From a virus: a stretch of DNA of 61,594 nt. The stretch covers positions 1-61,594 of the IMG/VR virus record IMGVR_UViG_3300023440_000006; one strand, 5' to 3'. Under the pieces are notes generated by a model, which was given only the letters and a program-made list of their open reading frames with translations, searched no databases and was not told the origin of the DNA. Below, in pieces: positions 17,487 through 26,017 of this stretch (position 1 is its first letter; the number at the start of each line of letters is the position of its first letter). A program made the translations under genes and the position numbers.

Positions 17487-17864
17487 GTGATTGGCAAAAA
17501 GAAAAGATCCAAAAGAAAGCGGGGACCAGATGGGAACCTTTATACTGCAGAAGAGCTTGCATCTAGATTTTCAGATGAAAGTCATCCAGAGCAAGCTAAG
17601 AGTACAATAATTAAAACACCTGAACAACAAACTAGAGAGTCACAGGACAAACCTGCTATCCAAGAGAAGTCAACCAAAAGAGAAAGAGACTCCGCACCAA
17701 CAATAATCATCAGCTACATCGGTAGTAATGGTCAGAGAAATACAAAGTCATTTCAATGTGCGAATATAAAGCTTGATGAATATAAAGTCACTGAGATGAT
17801 GAGATCGGGCCCTAAGACAACTCTACATATTTCAGTAGAGGCCGATGTCGTTGAGGTAATGTAG
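17487..17864 (+). CDS. Small basic protein between the two DnaE genes
   Basis: A 125-residue protein starting with GTG six bases after GAGAGG. Residues 3-12 are strongly basic (GKKKRSKRKR), the middle is a disordered, Gln/Thr/Glu-rich linker and residues about 75-125 form a beta-rich domain (PTIIISYIG, TTLHISVEADVVEVM). It overlaps the polymerase start by one base, so both are probably translated together. A DNA- or clamp-binding adaptor is possible but unproved. Confidence 0.6.
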   Translation: MIGKKKRSKRKRGPDGNLYTAEELASRFSDESHPEQAKSTIIKTPEQQTRESQDKPAIQEKSTKRERDSAPTIIISYIGSNGQRNTKSFQCANIKLDEYKVTEMMRSGPKTTLHISVEADVVEVM

Positions 17865-20509
17865 TGGATGAGTTAGCTAGATACTACATGTATAAAGCCA
17901 AGAAAGGCTTGGCTGAAAGAATTCCAAAATTACCCTATAAGGTTAATGAGAAGGAATATCAGGATAGACTAGATTATGAAAATAAGATCATCATACAAAT
18001 GGGCTATCCTGGCTACTTCTTAGTTGTTCAAGACTTTATTAACTGGGCTAAAAATCAAGGAATTTTAGTAGGTCCAGGACGGGGCTCTGGGGCTGGTGCA
18101 TTGGCTTGTTTTGCACTCGGGATCACCAATATTGATCCAATTCCATATGGACTTATCTTTGAGCGATTTTTAAATCCTGCTCGTGTCAGCATGCCTGACC
18201 TTGACATTGACTTTCCTAAGGCAAAACGAGATCTTGTCATTCAATATGTTCAAGACAAGTACGGACATGATAAGGTCGCACAGATTGGTACGTTTGGAAC
18301 ATTCAAGGCAAAAGCAGCAATTAAAGCAGTAGCTCGAACTCTCGGACATAAAATCATTGTGGCTGAAAAGCTTACAAAGCTTTGGCCAAAACCAAAACAT
18401 GGCAGGGAGATTAAATTCGAAGAGGCACTTGAAGACGTATCTAAGCTTAGAGAATGGTATGATTCTTCTACTCCAGAAGGAGAGATCCTTCGATGGGCGC
18501 ATAAGTGTGAAGGACGAGTTGCATCGTTTGGAATCCACGCATCAGGTGTAGTTATTAGCAATGAGCCGCTATATGAGACAGTTCCGCTAGCTATAGGTAG
18601 GCATGGTGAGACAGTCACTCAGTGGGACATGAATTGTATAGAAGATGTAGGTCTAATCAAATTTGATTTCTTAGGTCTAAAGAATCTTGATACAATTCAA
18701 CTCACAATGAACCATATCAAGAGACGATATGGTTTAGATATTGATATTGAAAACCTTCCACTTGATGATAGCAAGGTTTATTCAAATCTGAGAAAGGGAG
18801 ATAATATTGGTGTCTTTCAGCTTGAATCATCTTCAGGCATGAAAGACCTGCTTGTTAAAATTCGTCCAGAGAATATAGAAGATATCACTGCTCTAGTGGC
18901 CATGTACAGACCAGGCCCGCTCAATAGTAATAAAATGCCAGACTATCTTGCCTGGAGAGCTGGTCTAACTGAACCTACATATCATCATCCAAGCTTAGAA
19001 CCTATTCTTGCCTCTACTGGTGGTTGGATTGTATATCAAGAGCAGGTCTTACAGATTGCTAGAGACCTGGCAGGTTATGATCTCGCAGGAGCTGACCTAT
19101 TGCGTCGTGCAGTAGGTAAGAAAAAAGAAAAAGAAATGGCTGAGCATCTTGGTAGATTTACTAAGGGCATGGTAGATAATGGCTATACCAAGGATTTGGC
19201 CAATACGCTATGGAGCGAGATTAAAGCGTTCGCAGATTATGGCTTTAATAAAAGTCATGCATTTTCGTATGCCATGATTGCGTATTGGTGTGCCTATCTT
19301 AAAACCTATTACCCAACAGAGTTTATGGCTGCTGCGCTGACATGTGACAGTGGAAATATGGACCAGATGATAGTCTACCTACAGGAATGTAAGAGGCTAG
19401 GCATCGACGTATTGCCACCTGATATTAATGACTCAGAGCTTGAATTCACTCCATTGGACGGTCAAATACGATTTGGACTTACGGCAATTAAAAACCTTCG
19501 AGAAGGGCCAGGACGACATATTTTAGATGTCCGTAGTGAAGGTGGTAAATTTCAGAGTATTTTTGATTTTGCAAGAAGGATTGACCTAGGACTCGTCAAC
19601 CGGAAGAAGCTCGATTCCTTAGTATTGTCTGGCGCATTTGATTTTACTGAACAAAATCGTAGTACCCTACTACAGGCTATTGAAGATATTCTTGAATACA
19701 AGAAAGAGCAGAAGAGATACGAAAAGAAACTAGAAACTTTTGAAAAGAAGTCTGAAGCTTACCTTGGACGCCTTGCAGCAATTGAGCGAGGTGATAGGTC
19801 AGCTAATGGTGAGAAATTAAAATCTTTAAAGAAACCTGTACAGCCAAAAGCTCCTGAGTTCCCAACATATATGCCAGAGGCAGAGTTGGCTAAACAGCTT
19901 ATCCTCCATAAGGAAAAAGAGCTTACTGGCTTCTTTATGTCAGGTCATCCATTAGATGGATTTAAAGATAAGATCTGTAGAACAATTTCATCCCTAAAAG
20001 ATGATAAACCTGAACAAATCATTATGATTTGTCTACTTTCAGAACTGCAAATAAAAGAGTCCAAGAAGAAGCAGAGATATGCATTTGCTCGTTTCGAAGA
20101 CTTAACAGGAAATGTAGAAGGTGTAATATGGCCTTGGCTCTATAAGCAATGTAGTGATCAGCTTCTTTTAAATGTACCAATACGAATTGGAGCAAAGGTT
20201 ACCTACACAGACGCAGAGGTAGATGAAGACTCTAAGCAAGATGAAGTTATTCCTTATCTAGAGATCAAGTCAGTAGAGCTACTAGAGAGACCAACAGAAG
20301 ATAGTCAGAACATTACGATCGAAGTACCATTAAAGCTAAGCAGCGTTAAAGAAGTTAAAAAATCTTTAAACAAGCATGCCGGTAAAGCTGGTGTTGCTTC
20401 TGTAAGATTTAGGCTGCAGTCAGATGGTATACTAGCGGTTCCTAGGGTATTTGGTATTAATCAAAATGGAAGAGCAATCAAAACAGAAATACTCAGAAGA
20501 GGTAAATAG
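17864..20509 (+). CDS. dnaE: DNA polymerase III alpha, polymerase subunit lacking PHP
   Basis: The 881-residue protein starts where the palm/thumb part of DnaE starts. The catalytic aspartates are Asp114 and Asp116 in MPDLDIDFP and Asp328 in SSSGMKDLLVKIRP. It has GPGRGSGAGALACF, the fingers motif GWIVYQEQVLQIARDLAGYD with ADLLRRAVGKKK, a helix-hairpin-helix/beta-binding region and a C-terminal OB domain (RYAFARFEDLTGNVEGVIWP). It copies the phage genome 5'-3'. GTG start overlaps the upstream stop. The tail after the OB domain is short, so a tau-binding region may be missing. Confidence 0.93.
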   Translation: MDELARYYMYKAKKGLAERIPKLPYKVNEKEYQDRLDYENKIIIQMGYPGYFLVVQDFINWAKNQGILVGPGRGSGAGALACFALGITNIDPIPYGLIFERFLNPARVSMPDLDIDFPKAKRDLVIQYVQDKYGHDKVAQIGTFGTFKAKAAIKAVARTLGHKIIVAEKLTKLWPKPKHGREIKFEEALEDVSKLREWYDSSTPEGEILRWAHKCEGRVASFGIHASGVVISNEPLYETVPLAIGRHGETVTQWDMNCIEDVGLIKFDFLGLKNLDTIQLTMNHIKRRYGLDIDIENLPLDDSKVYSNLRKGDNIGVFQLESSSGMKDLLVKIRPENIEDITALVAMYRPGPLNSNKMPDYLAWRAGLTEPTYHHPSLEPILASTGGWIVYQEQVLQIARDLAGYDLAGADLLRRAVGKKKEKEMAEHLGRFTKGMVDNGYTKDLANTLWSEIKAFADYGFNKSHAFSYAMIAYWCAYLKTYYPTEFMAAALTCDSGNMDQMIVYLQECKRLGIDVLPPDINDSELEFTPLDGQIRFGLTAIKNLREGPGRHILDVRSEGGKFQSIFDFARRIDLGLVNRKKLDSLVLSGAFDFTEQNRSTLLQAIEDILEYKKEQKRYEKKLETFEKKSEAYLGRLAAIERGDRSANGEKLKSLKKPVQPKAPEFPTYMPEAELAKQLILHKEKELTGFFMSGHPLDGFKDKICRTISSLKDDKPEQIIMICLLSELQIKESKKKQRYAFARFEDLTGNVEGVIWPWLYKQCSDQLLLNVPIRIGAKVTYTDAEVDEDSKQDEVIPYLEIKSVELLERPTEDSQNITIEVPLKLSSVKEVKKSLNKHAGKAGVASVRFRLQSDGILAVPRVFGINQNGRAIKTEILRRGK

Positions 20510-20669
20510 TAAGGATGAAAACCCTAATAATATAGGGACCTTAGGTGGAATGATATTGCTTAGTTTACCAATAGTGGGTATAGCTGCTATCATAGGCCTA
20601 TTTAAGGGGCTCGAGTTATTCAGTGAACTTACTGAAGATTCTGAGCAAAAAGAGGTTAACAAAACATGA
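20466..20669 (+). CDS. Small single-pass membrane protein
   Basis: A 67-residue protein with a charged N-terminus, one strong membrane helix (MILLSLPIVGIAAIIGLF) and an acidic C-terminal tail. It starts within the end of the polymerase gene; the ATG at 20466 has a weak ribosome binding site, and the internal ATG at 20549 with AGGTGG is an alternative. The stop overlaps the next start as ATGA. Function unknown. Confidence 0.55.
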   Translation: MEEQSKQKYSEEVNSKDENPNNIGTLGGMILLSLPIVGIAAIIGLFKGLELFSELTEDSEQKEVNKT

Positions 20670-22114
20670 GATGGACTAACGATGAGCTAGAGTTTCTAGC
20701 CACCTATGGACCACATGATAGAGCTATAGACGTATTTCAGGATTACAGAGTAAGGTTCGGAGATAATCGTTCTTATCACTCAGTTCAAAAAAAGCTTAGA
20801 TCATTATTCGAAGATCCAATTGAAGATGATGAAGATGATAATGAAGAAGGACTAGATACCTGGGAAGACGCCCTTGATAGTGAAGGTATTAAGCTTAAAA
20901 ACTATTCATACGATAAGGAAGCGGATGAGTATATTATTCCAACCCGTAGAGGCCTCCTTCATGTCTCAGGTGGACGAATTCGTCAGCTTCTAAGCGAGTA
21001 TTCTAACTATGGCGCCAAGAAAACCATCAATATGGTTGCGAACGAATTTGGTTGGGCTAGACATTGTATTATTGAAGTACTTCGCCGGCTAGGCAAAACC
21101 CATGATTCTTCTCCATTTACAGATGAACAGATCCTTGAAGAGCCTGTTGAAGAACTCGTCAAGGATATGGCCCGTAAAAAGGAGAATCGCATCATCGCTA
21201 ACGCTATCAAACAGGAACAGCGTAAGATTCAAGAAGATGCGAATAAGTGGCGTAACATAGAGCATGCCATCTCTGAAGTATTTGAACTCAGAGATTATGA
21301 AACTACCAAACCACTAAAATCTTTTAACCTTAAAGCACCAAAAAAGAAGTTCGATGCACTTCTCTATCACACTGATGCTCATGTTGGTAAGCTTGCACAG
21401 GGATGGGAATATGAAGAGTGTCGAAGACTTATTCTTGAGACCGCTGAACGCGCATTATCGCATGTTGTTCGATATGGAAAACCAAACCGTATTATTACAG
21501 GCATTGGTGGAGACTGGTCTAATATTGACAACCCAGCCAATGGGACTACTCGAGGCACTCTTCAGAGAAGTAATGGAGAATGGTTTGAGATCATGGAACA
21601 GGCTAATCAAATACAACTTGATCTTCTCCGACTCTATGGACAGGTAGCTCCTACTGAAGCTTATTGTGTACCGGGTAATCACGATAGAATGTGGTCTGTA
21701 ATGGCAGGTTCTTGGTTGGCTAAACTATTTGAAAATCATCCTAGCGTGAAGGTTCATACCTTTAAACCAAGACACTATATTGAGTCTGGTAAGAACATGA
21801 TTATGCTTACCCATGGCGACGGAGCTAAACCTAAAGACTACCCATCCATTATGGCAGCAGAAGCTGCAGAGATGTGGGGCAGAACTAAGTATCGCTATGC
21901 ATATCATGGTCACTTGCATCATGAGCTTATTAGAGAGTTTAGGGGAGTAAGCGTTAATCAGATGCCTAGTGTGAGTCCAGAAGATGAGTGGCATGTCCAT
22001 GAAGGTTATGTTGGGAACCGTCGTGCTCTTGCTGCCCATATACATGATTGGAATGCTGGTCGTGTTGCAATCTTTAACGTAGCTATTGATGAAAACAATA
22101 ATGTCGTAGGTTAG
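20666..22114 (+). CDS. Metallophosphoesterase with N-terminal Myb-like DNA-binding region
   Basis: The 482-residue protein has calcineurin-type motifs in order: YHTDAHVGK, GGDWSNID, VPGNHDRMW, LTHGDGAKPK and YHGHLHHE, giving a two-metal phosphoesterase site. The first ~50 residues (RWTNDELEFLATYG to SVQKKLRSL) look like a SANT/Myb-type helix-turn-helix, and residues 90-140 carry a second helical module resembling a winged or HTH fold. A role as a DNA nuclease or phosphatase in replication or repair fits the neighbourhood. It is not the SbcD type, as no SbcC gene is near. Confidence 0.8.
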   Translation: MRWTNDELEFLATYGPHDRAIDVFQDYRVRFGDNRSYHSVQKKLRSLFEDPIEDDEDDNEEGLDTWEDALDSEGIKLKNYSYDKEADEYIIPTRRGLLHVSGGRIRQLLSEYSNYGAKKTINMVANEFGWARHCIIEVLRRLGKTHDSSPFTDEQILEEPVEELVKDMARKKENRIIANAIKQEQRKIQEDANKWRNIEHAISEVFELRDYETTKPLKSFNLKAPKKKFDALLYHTDAHVGKLAQGWEYEECRRLILETAERALSHVVRYGKPNRIITGIGGDWSNIDNPANGTTRGTLQRSNGEWFEIMEQANQIQLDLLRLYGQVAPTEAYCVPGNHDRMWSVMAGSWLAKLFENHPSVKVHTFKPRHYIESGKNMIMLTHGDGAKPKDYPSIMAAEAAEMWGRTKYRYAYHGHLHHELIREFRGVSVNQMPSVSPEDEWHVHEGYVGNRRALAAHIHDWNAGRVAIFNVAIDENNNVVG

Positions 22115-22147
22115 CTTGTATAAAAGTTAACAATAAGAATTTTTAGA

Positions 22148-22178
22148 TATGATGATGCCAACCCAATCCATCATCATA
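22148..22178 (+). promoter_or_regulatory. Perfect 10-bp hairpin just ahead of a ribosome binding site
   Basis: TATGATGATG (22148-22157) and CATCATCATA (22169-22178) are exact reverse complements around an 11-base loop CCAACCCAATC. The stem ends one base before GAGG, the ribosome binding site of the small gene starting at 22192. No T-run follows, so it looks like a translational control element or protein-binding hairpin rather than a terminator. Confidence 0.5.
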
Positions 22179-22191
22179 GAGGCAACTATTT

Positions 22192-22359
22192 ATGCACATC
22201 ATAGACGTAATCGATGAAATTGCAGATAAGCTAACAGAGCTTCAAGATGATCAGATTGCTGATATCTATAATCAGTTAGCAGAATGGGGAGTTGTTAACT
22301 ATACACTTGAATCAGCTGGTGAAGGACAGTTTAATGTTCAAGGAGATGAGGATGAGTGA
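22192..22359 (+). CDS. Small unknown protein upstream of thyX
   Basis: A 55-residue acidic frame, MHIIDVIDEIADKLTELQ to NVQGDEDE, with GAGG at a suitable distance and a hairpin immediately upstream. It overlaps the ThyX start by eight bases. It has two predicted helices and no recognised family. Confidence 0.6.
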   Translation: MHIIDVIDEIADKLTELQDDQIADIYNQLAEWGVVNYTLESAGEGQFNVQGDEDE

Positions 22360-23224
22360 TTATCCTGAGATTTTAGTTTTAGATCATGGCTTCGTACGTC
22401 TTATTGATCATATGGGTGATGATCAACGTATCGTAGATGCAGCCCGAGTCTCGTATCAAAAGGGAACAAAGAAGGTTTCTACTGATAAAGGTCTTATACG
22501 CTATTTACTTAGAAACTTACACACGACACCCTTTGAAAAGGTTCGTTTTGAATTTCATGTTAAACTGCCGATCTTTGTAGCGCGACAATGGATGCGACAC
22601 AGGACAGGAAGTTTTAATGAAGTTTCTGGCAGATATAGTAAGCTTCCACAAGAGTTTTATGTACCTGAGCCACTTAGAAAACAATCTAAAACTAACCGGC
22701 AAGGATCATCTTCTGAAATTGTTTCTACTATATATCTAGCAGATGGCGAAGATGACCCCGGCCATTTTATTAGATCGAGTTTTAATAATTCTTATGCAGA
22801 CTACCAGCATCTTCTTGAGGCCGGTGCAGCTAGGGAATTAGCTCGTGGGGTGCTACCACTAAACATCTACACAGAGTTCTACTGGACAGTAGATCTGTGG
22901 AACTTAATGCATTTTTTGAGACTACGGCTAGATGCACACGCACAGCTAGAAACAAGGCTCTATGCTGAAGCTATCTTCACGCTTTTAAATAAGCATTGTG
23001 ACCTAGAGCTCTCATTAGGCGCATTCCAAGACTATATCCTTGATCGACCAGATATATCTAAGTTTGAGATGAATATCATTAAAGAAACTCTAAAAGAGCT
23101 ACAAGCAAGTTCTATTACATCGATGTCACTAGATGAAATCCTCAAAGAGAAGATTCAAGATAATCTTGAGATGAGTGATCGTGAAAAGCGAGAGAGTAAG
23201 CTGTTAGCACTACTGGCGGAGTAA
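22352..23224 (+). CDS. thyX: FAD-dependent thymidylate synthase ThyX
   Basis: The 290-residue protein holds the ThyX signature RHRTGSFNEVSGRYS at residues 82-96, plus TPFEKVRFEFH and a C-terminal LRLDAHAQLETRLYAEA that fits the substrate-binding region. It makes dTMP from dUMP using methylene-tetrahydrofolate and reduced FAD. The ATG at 22352 is six bases from AGGAG; the ATG at 22346 is one base away, so the later start is chosen. It is slightly longer than typical ThyX because of a helical C-terminal tail. Works with dUTPase and NrdJ to supply dTTP. Confidence 0.95.
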   Translation: MSDYPEILVLDHGFVRLIDHMGDDQRIVDAARVSYQKGTKKVSTDKGLIRYLLRNLHTTPFEKVRFEFHVKLPIFVARQWMRHRTGSFNEVSGRYSKLPQEFYVPEPLRKQSKTNRQGSSSEIVSTIYLADGEDDPGHFIRSSFNNSYADYQHLLEAGAARELARGVLPLNIYTEFYWTVDLWNLMHFLRLRLDAHAQLETRLYAEAIFTLLNKHCDLELSLGAFQDYILDRPDISKFEMNIIKETLKELQASSITSMSLDEILKEKIQDNLEMSDREKRESKLLALLAE

Positions 23225-23226
23225 GC

Positions 23227-24270
23227 ATGTGGAATCTTGTTGACGAGACTGAAGGTCTAACATTTGATGACGTATTAATTAAGCCTAATCAGAGTAGCAT
23301 TGTTAGCAGAAAATCTATCGATATTTCATGGAAGTTAGGGGATTTTAAATTCGATATTCCTGTCATCTCTTCTAACATGACTACCGTCACTGAAATAGAT
23401 ATGGCATTGCAGATGGCTGATCTTGGTGGACTGGGCATTATCCATCGATTCATGCCAGCTGAACTACAATTAGAACAAACAGAATTTTTTAAATCCTTAA
23501 ACCATAGCGCTCCAGTTTGTCATTCAGTTGGATCAATGTTGAATGATAAAAAGAGAATCCGCTTCCTAATTGATAACAAGGCAGCAGACATCCTCTGTGT
23601 AGATATTGCTCATGGCAATAATACAGCACATATGGAACCTACTTTGAAGTTCATTAGAGATTTGGGATTTGAAGGACCAATCATTGCAGGCAATACTGCT
23701 GGTGTGGCATCTGCCAATAATCTTATTAACTGGGGTGCCGATATGGTAAAGATTGGCATTGGACCTGGTTCTGTATGCACTACTAGAATTAAGACAGGTG
23801 TTGGTATACCGCAGCTCACAGCTATTGGACAGAATAGTTATAATTCTCACATTCCAGAAGGTCTTAGTATACCTACTATTGCAGATGGAGGTATCAGATA
23901 TCCAGGAGACGCCGCAAAAGCATTGGGAGCTGGTGCAACAGCTGTTATGATAGGAGGTATGTTGGCAGGAACTGATTGTGTACCAGGCTGGTCAGACAAC
24001 CATCAAGACTTGCTACATGCAGGTAACGCAAGTGAACTAGTTAAACATCAATTTCAACAACATAATTTTAATGCCGAAGGCGTTGCAAAACACGTTGAGC
24101 GTAAACCTATTGGCAGTACAGCTCAGGTTATTAGAGACATCTGTGAGGGGATTCGCTCTGCGATGTCTTATGTCGGTGCCCATACATTAAAAGAATTTTA
24201 TGAGAAATGTACGTTCATTCGTGTAACCTCAAATACAGTTCTTGAAAATCATCCCCATTTGAAGGGATGA
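23227..24270 (+). CDS. guaC: GMP reductase (IMPDH/GMPR family)
   Basis: The 347-residue protein has the IMPDH/GMPR barrel: [12 protein letters not shown], the catalytic loop [17 protein letters not shown] with Cys184, and [19 protein letters not shown]. Length without a CBS insert and the C-terminal [19 protein letters not shown] followed by TFIRV match GMP reductase rather than IMP dehydrogenase. It would convert GMP to IMP with NADPH, feeding adenine nucleotide synthesis. It starts two bases after thyX. IMPDH activity cannot be ruled out from sequence alone. Confidence 0.8.
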   Translation: MWNLVDETEGLTFDDVLIKPNQSSIVSRKSIDISWKLGDFKFDIPVISSNMTTVTEIDMALQMADLGGLGIIHRFMPAELQLEQTEFFKSLNHSAPVCHSVGSMLNDKKRIRFLIDNKAADILCVDIAHGNNTAHMEPTLKFIRDLGFEGPIIAGNTAGVASANNLINWGADMVKIGIGPGSVCTTRIKTGVGIPQLTAIGQNSYNSHIPEGLSIPTIADGGIRYPGDAAKALGAGATAVMIGGMLAGTDCVPGWSDNHQDLLHAGNASELVKHQFQQHNFNAEGVAKHVERKPIGSTAQVIRDICEGIRSAMSYVGAHTLKEFYEKCTFIRVTSNTVLENHPHLKG

Positions 24271-24286
24271 ACTGAGGTGGCTTACT

Positions 24287-25174
24287 TTGACCCAGAAATG
24301 CACTGGAGCACAATATACTGGAGTCTGTGTAACAGAAGTAGACAGACAGATTATAGATGAAGTTTACAAAGAGAAAAAAGTTGAGTTATGGGATAAGCGA
24401 CGCTTTTATCCCAATATATTTGTTTATTTAAGACCTAATGATGGACAAGGTAATGGTGCTATCACTATTGCTCGAGATAAAAAGGGGGAGAAATATCTAG
24501 AGCTGCTCCCATCTAAGGGTCTATCTGCTTTTGGCATTACACCAAAAAATAAAGAACAGATTATGGCTATGTCAGCCTTACTAGACCCCACGATTCCCCT
24601 TTCTATCATGACAGGTAGGGCAGGTACAGGTAAAACATTGCTAGCCATTGCTGCAGCATTACAGACTGTAGAAGATGGTGTTTATGATAGGATTCTCATC
24701 ACTAGGCCAATGAGTCAGGTAGGAAAATATAACCTTGGAGCGTTGCCTGGAGATATAGATGAAAAATTTGGTCCCTATCTAGAGAACTATCTTACAAACA
24801 TTCAGCAACTTGTTGGAGATGACAAAACAACTATTGATGTTTTAATCAATAAAATGAACATCACCGCCATGCCCTTGCAATTGATACGCGGCGCCTCTTG
24901 GACAAAAACCTTTATCATTGCAGATGAAGTGCAGGTATTAGATCATGACGAAATGCTTACACTAGGAACCCGTATTGGTGAGGGGTCTAAGCTCGTTATA
25001 CTTGGCGATCTAAGACAGCGTGATGAAAAAATTGCACGAACAAAGACTGGTCTCTATAAGTTAATGAATGACATGAGAGCTAAGCAATCATCCCTTATTT
25101 CAGCAATTGAATTACTGAAATGTGAGAGAAGCGAACTTGCCGCCCTCATTGCTGATATTTTTGAGGATGACTAA
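24287..25174 (+). CDS. PhoH-like ATPase
   Basis: The 295-residue protein has Walker A GRAGTGKT at residues 110-117, the PhoH-type ITRPMSQVGKYNLGALPGD segment and Walker B IIADEVQ with Asp213-Glu214, where most PhoH proteins have DEAQ. PhoH proteins are superfamily-1-like RNA/DNA ATPases common in marine phages, with roles suggested in phosphate stress or RNA handling. The N-terminal PIN nuclease domain of PhoH2 types is absent. The start is TTG 24287, nine bases after GAGG. Confidence 0.85.
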   Translation: MTQKCTGAQYTGVCVTEVDRQIIDEVYKEKKVELWDKRRFYPNIFVYLRPNDGQGNGAITIARDKKGEKYLELLPSKGLSAFGITPKNKEQIMAMSALLDPTIPLSIMTGRAGTGKTLLAIAAALQTVEDGVYDRILITRPMSQVGKYNLGALPGDIDEKFGPYLENYLTNIQQLVGDDKTTIDVLINKMNITAMPLQLIRGASWTKTFIIADEVQVLDHDEMLTLGTRIGEGSKLVILGDLRQRDEKIARTKTGLYKLMNDMRAKQSSLISAIELLKCERSELAALIADIFEDD

Positions 25175-25466
25175 TGTTAATTTAAATCGTCCATTAAATC
25201 TTGAACCTCCTCATTCACCAGAGGATGGCGATGTTTACTTAGATATTAATGAAAACACTATAATGATCTTCTTAGGCAATAGGTGGGTGCATATTACTTC
25301 ACCTTCTCTTCAGGGGGATGACACAGATAATACTAATTATAGAGATGCTGAAGAATCTCTTGACCCTCTCGGATTAATAGCAGAAGCTCTCGAAGAGAGA
25401 ACAAGCGTAGAGAAGATCGAAAAAGAACTTCAAGAACGTAGAAGAAATCCATTATTTCTATTCTGA
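25167..25466 (+). CDS. Unknown small acidic protein
   Basis: A 99-residue protein with a beta-rich N-terminal half (DGDVYLDINENTIMIFLGNRW) and a charged helical C-terminus rich in Glu and Arg. The N-terminal pattern recalls short virion-associated modules in which a GDVYLD strand is followed by a W. The ATG overlaps the PhoH stop. No family is assigned. Confidence 0.6.
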   Translation: MTNVNLNRPLNLEPPHSPEDGDVYLDINENTIMIFLGNRWVHITSPSLQGDDTDNTNYRDAEESLDPLGLIAEALEERTSVEKIEKELQERRRNPLFLF

Positions 25467-25573
25467 TAATAAATATTTGATTATTTCTGAAAAGATATCA
25501 AAACGCTTTAATGAGCAACAGAATGGGGCAAAATTACCTGTAGAAACAGACCATTTGTTCCCAGGAGATTACT

Positions 25574-26017
25574 ATGACAGTAACTGTTAAGTTTAAGAAA
25601 CTAGATCCTCGAGCCCAGATGCCTAAACAGGCTACTCCAGGATCTTCAGGTTTCGATTTGGTTTTTGTAGGAGATGGTCCTAAGTTAATCATGCCTCAGA
25701 AGGTAGTTTTATGCGGTACTGGATTAGCAGTTGAGGTCCCGAAAGGGTATGAACTACAGGTTCGACCTCGTTCAGGCTTAGCCTTGAAGGAAGCTATTAC
25801 CATACCTAATGCACCAGGCACTGTAGACAGTGATTACAGAGGGCCTCTGGGCGTCATCCTGGCCAATCTAGGGAGTGAGCCTTATCAGGTTAAGCCAGGC
25901 GATAGAATCGCTCAGGCGGTCATCTGCGCAGTCCCAGAGGTATCCCTAGAGCTAGTTGATGAACTCTCAGATACCGAGCGCGGAGAGGGCGGATTCGGAT
26001 CTACAGGAAAGAACTAA
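25574..26017 (+). CDS. dut: dUTPase (deoxyuridine 5'-triphosphate nucleotidohydrolase)
   Basis: The 147-residue product has all five trimeric dUTPase motifs: I ATPGSSGFDL, II RPRSGLAL, III PGTVDSDYRGPLGV, IV PGDRIAQAVI and V RGEGGFGSTGK. It hydrolyses dUTP to dUMP, removing the misincorporation risk and feeding ThyX. AGGAG lies at a good distance and the stop overlaps the next start by one base. Confidence 0.96.
   Translation: MTVTVKFKKLDPRAQMPKQATPGSSGFDLVFVGDGPKLIMPQKVVLCGTGLAVEVPKGYELQVRPRSGLALKEAITIPNAPGTVDSDYRGPLGVILANLGSEPYQVKPGDRIAQAVICAVPEVSLELVDELSDTERGEGGFGSTGKN

Noticed and set aside
16252-20509. Split intein at the DnaE break
   Set aside because: No intein-like block or terminal Cys/Asn-Cys junction at either end; the break lies at the PHP border, not at the known cyanobacterial split-intein site.
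25477-25590. An open frame of 37 residues starting TTG in the gap before dUTPase (LIISEKISKRFNEQQNGAKL onward)
   Set aside because: The composition looks natural, but there is no ribosome binding site, no ATG, and it overlaps the dUTPase start. It may be a remnant or chance.
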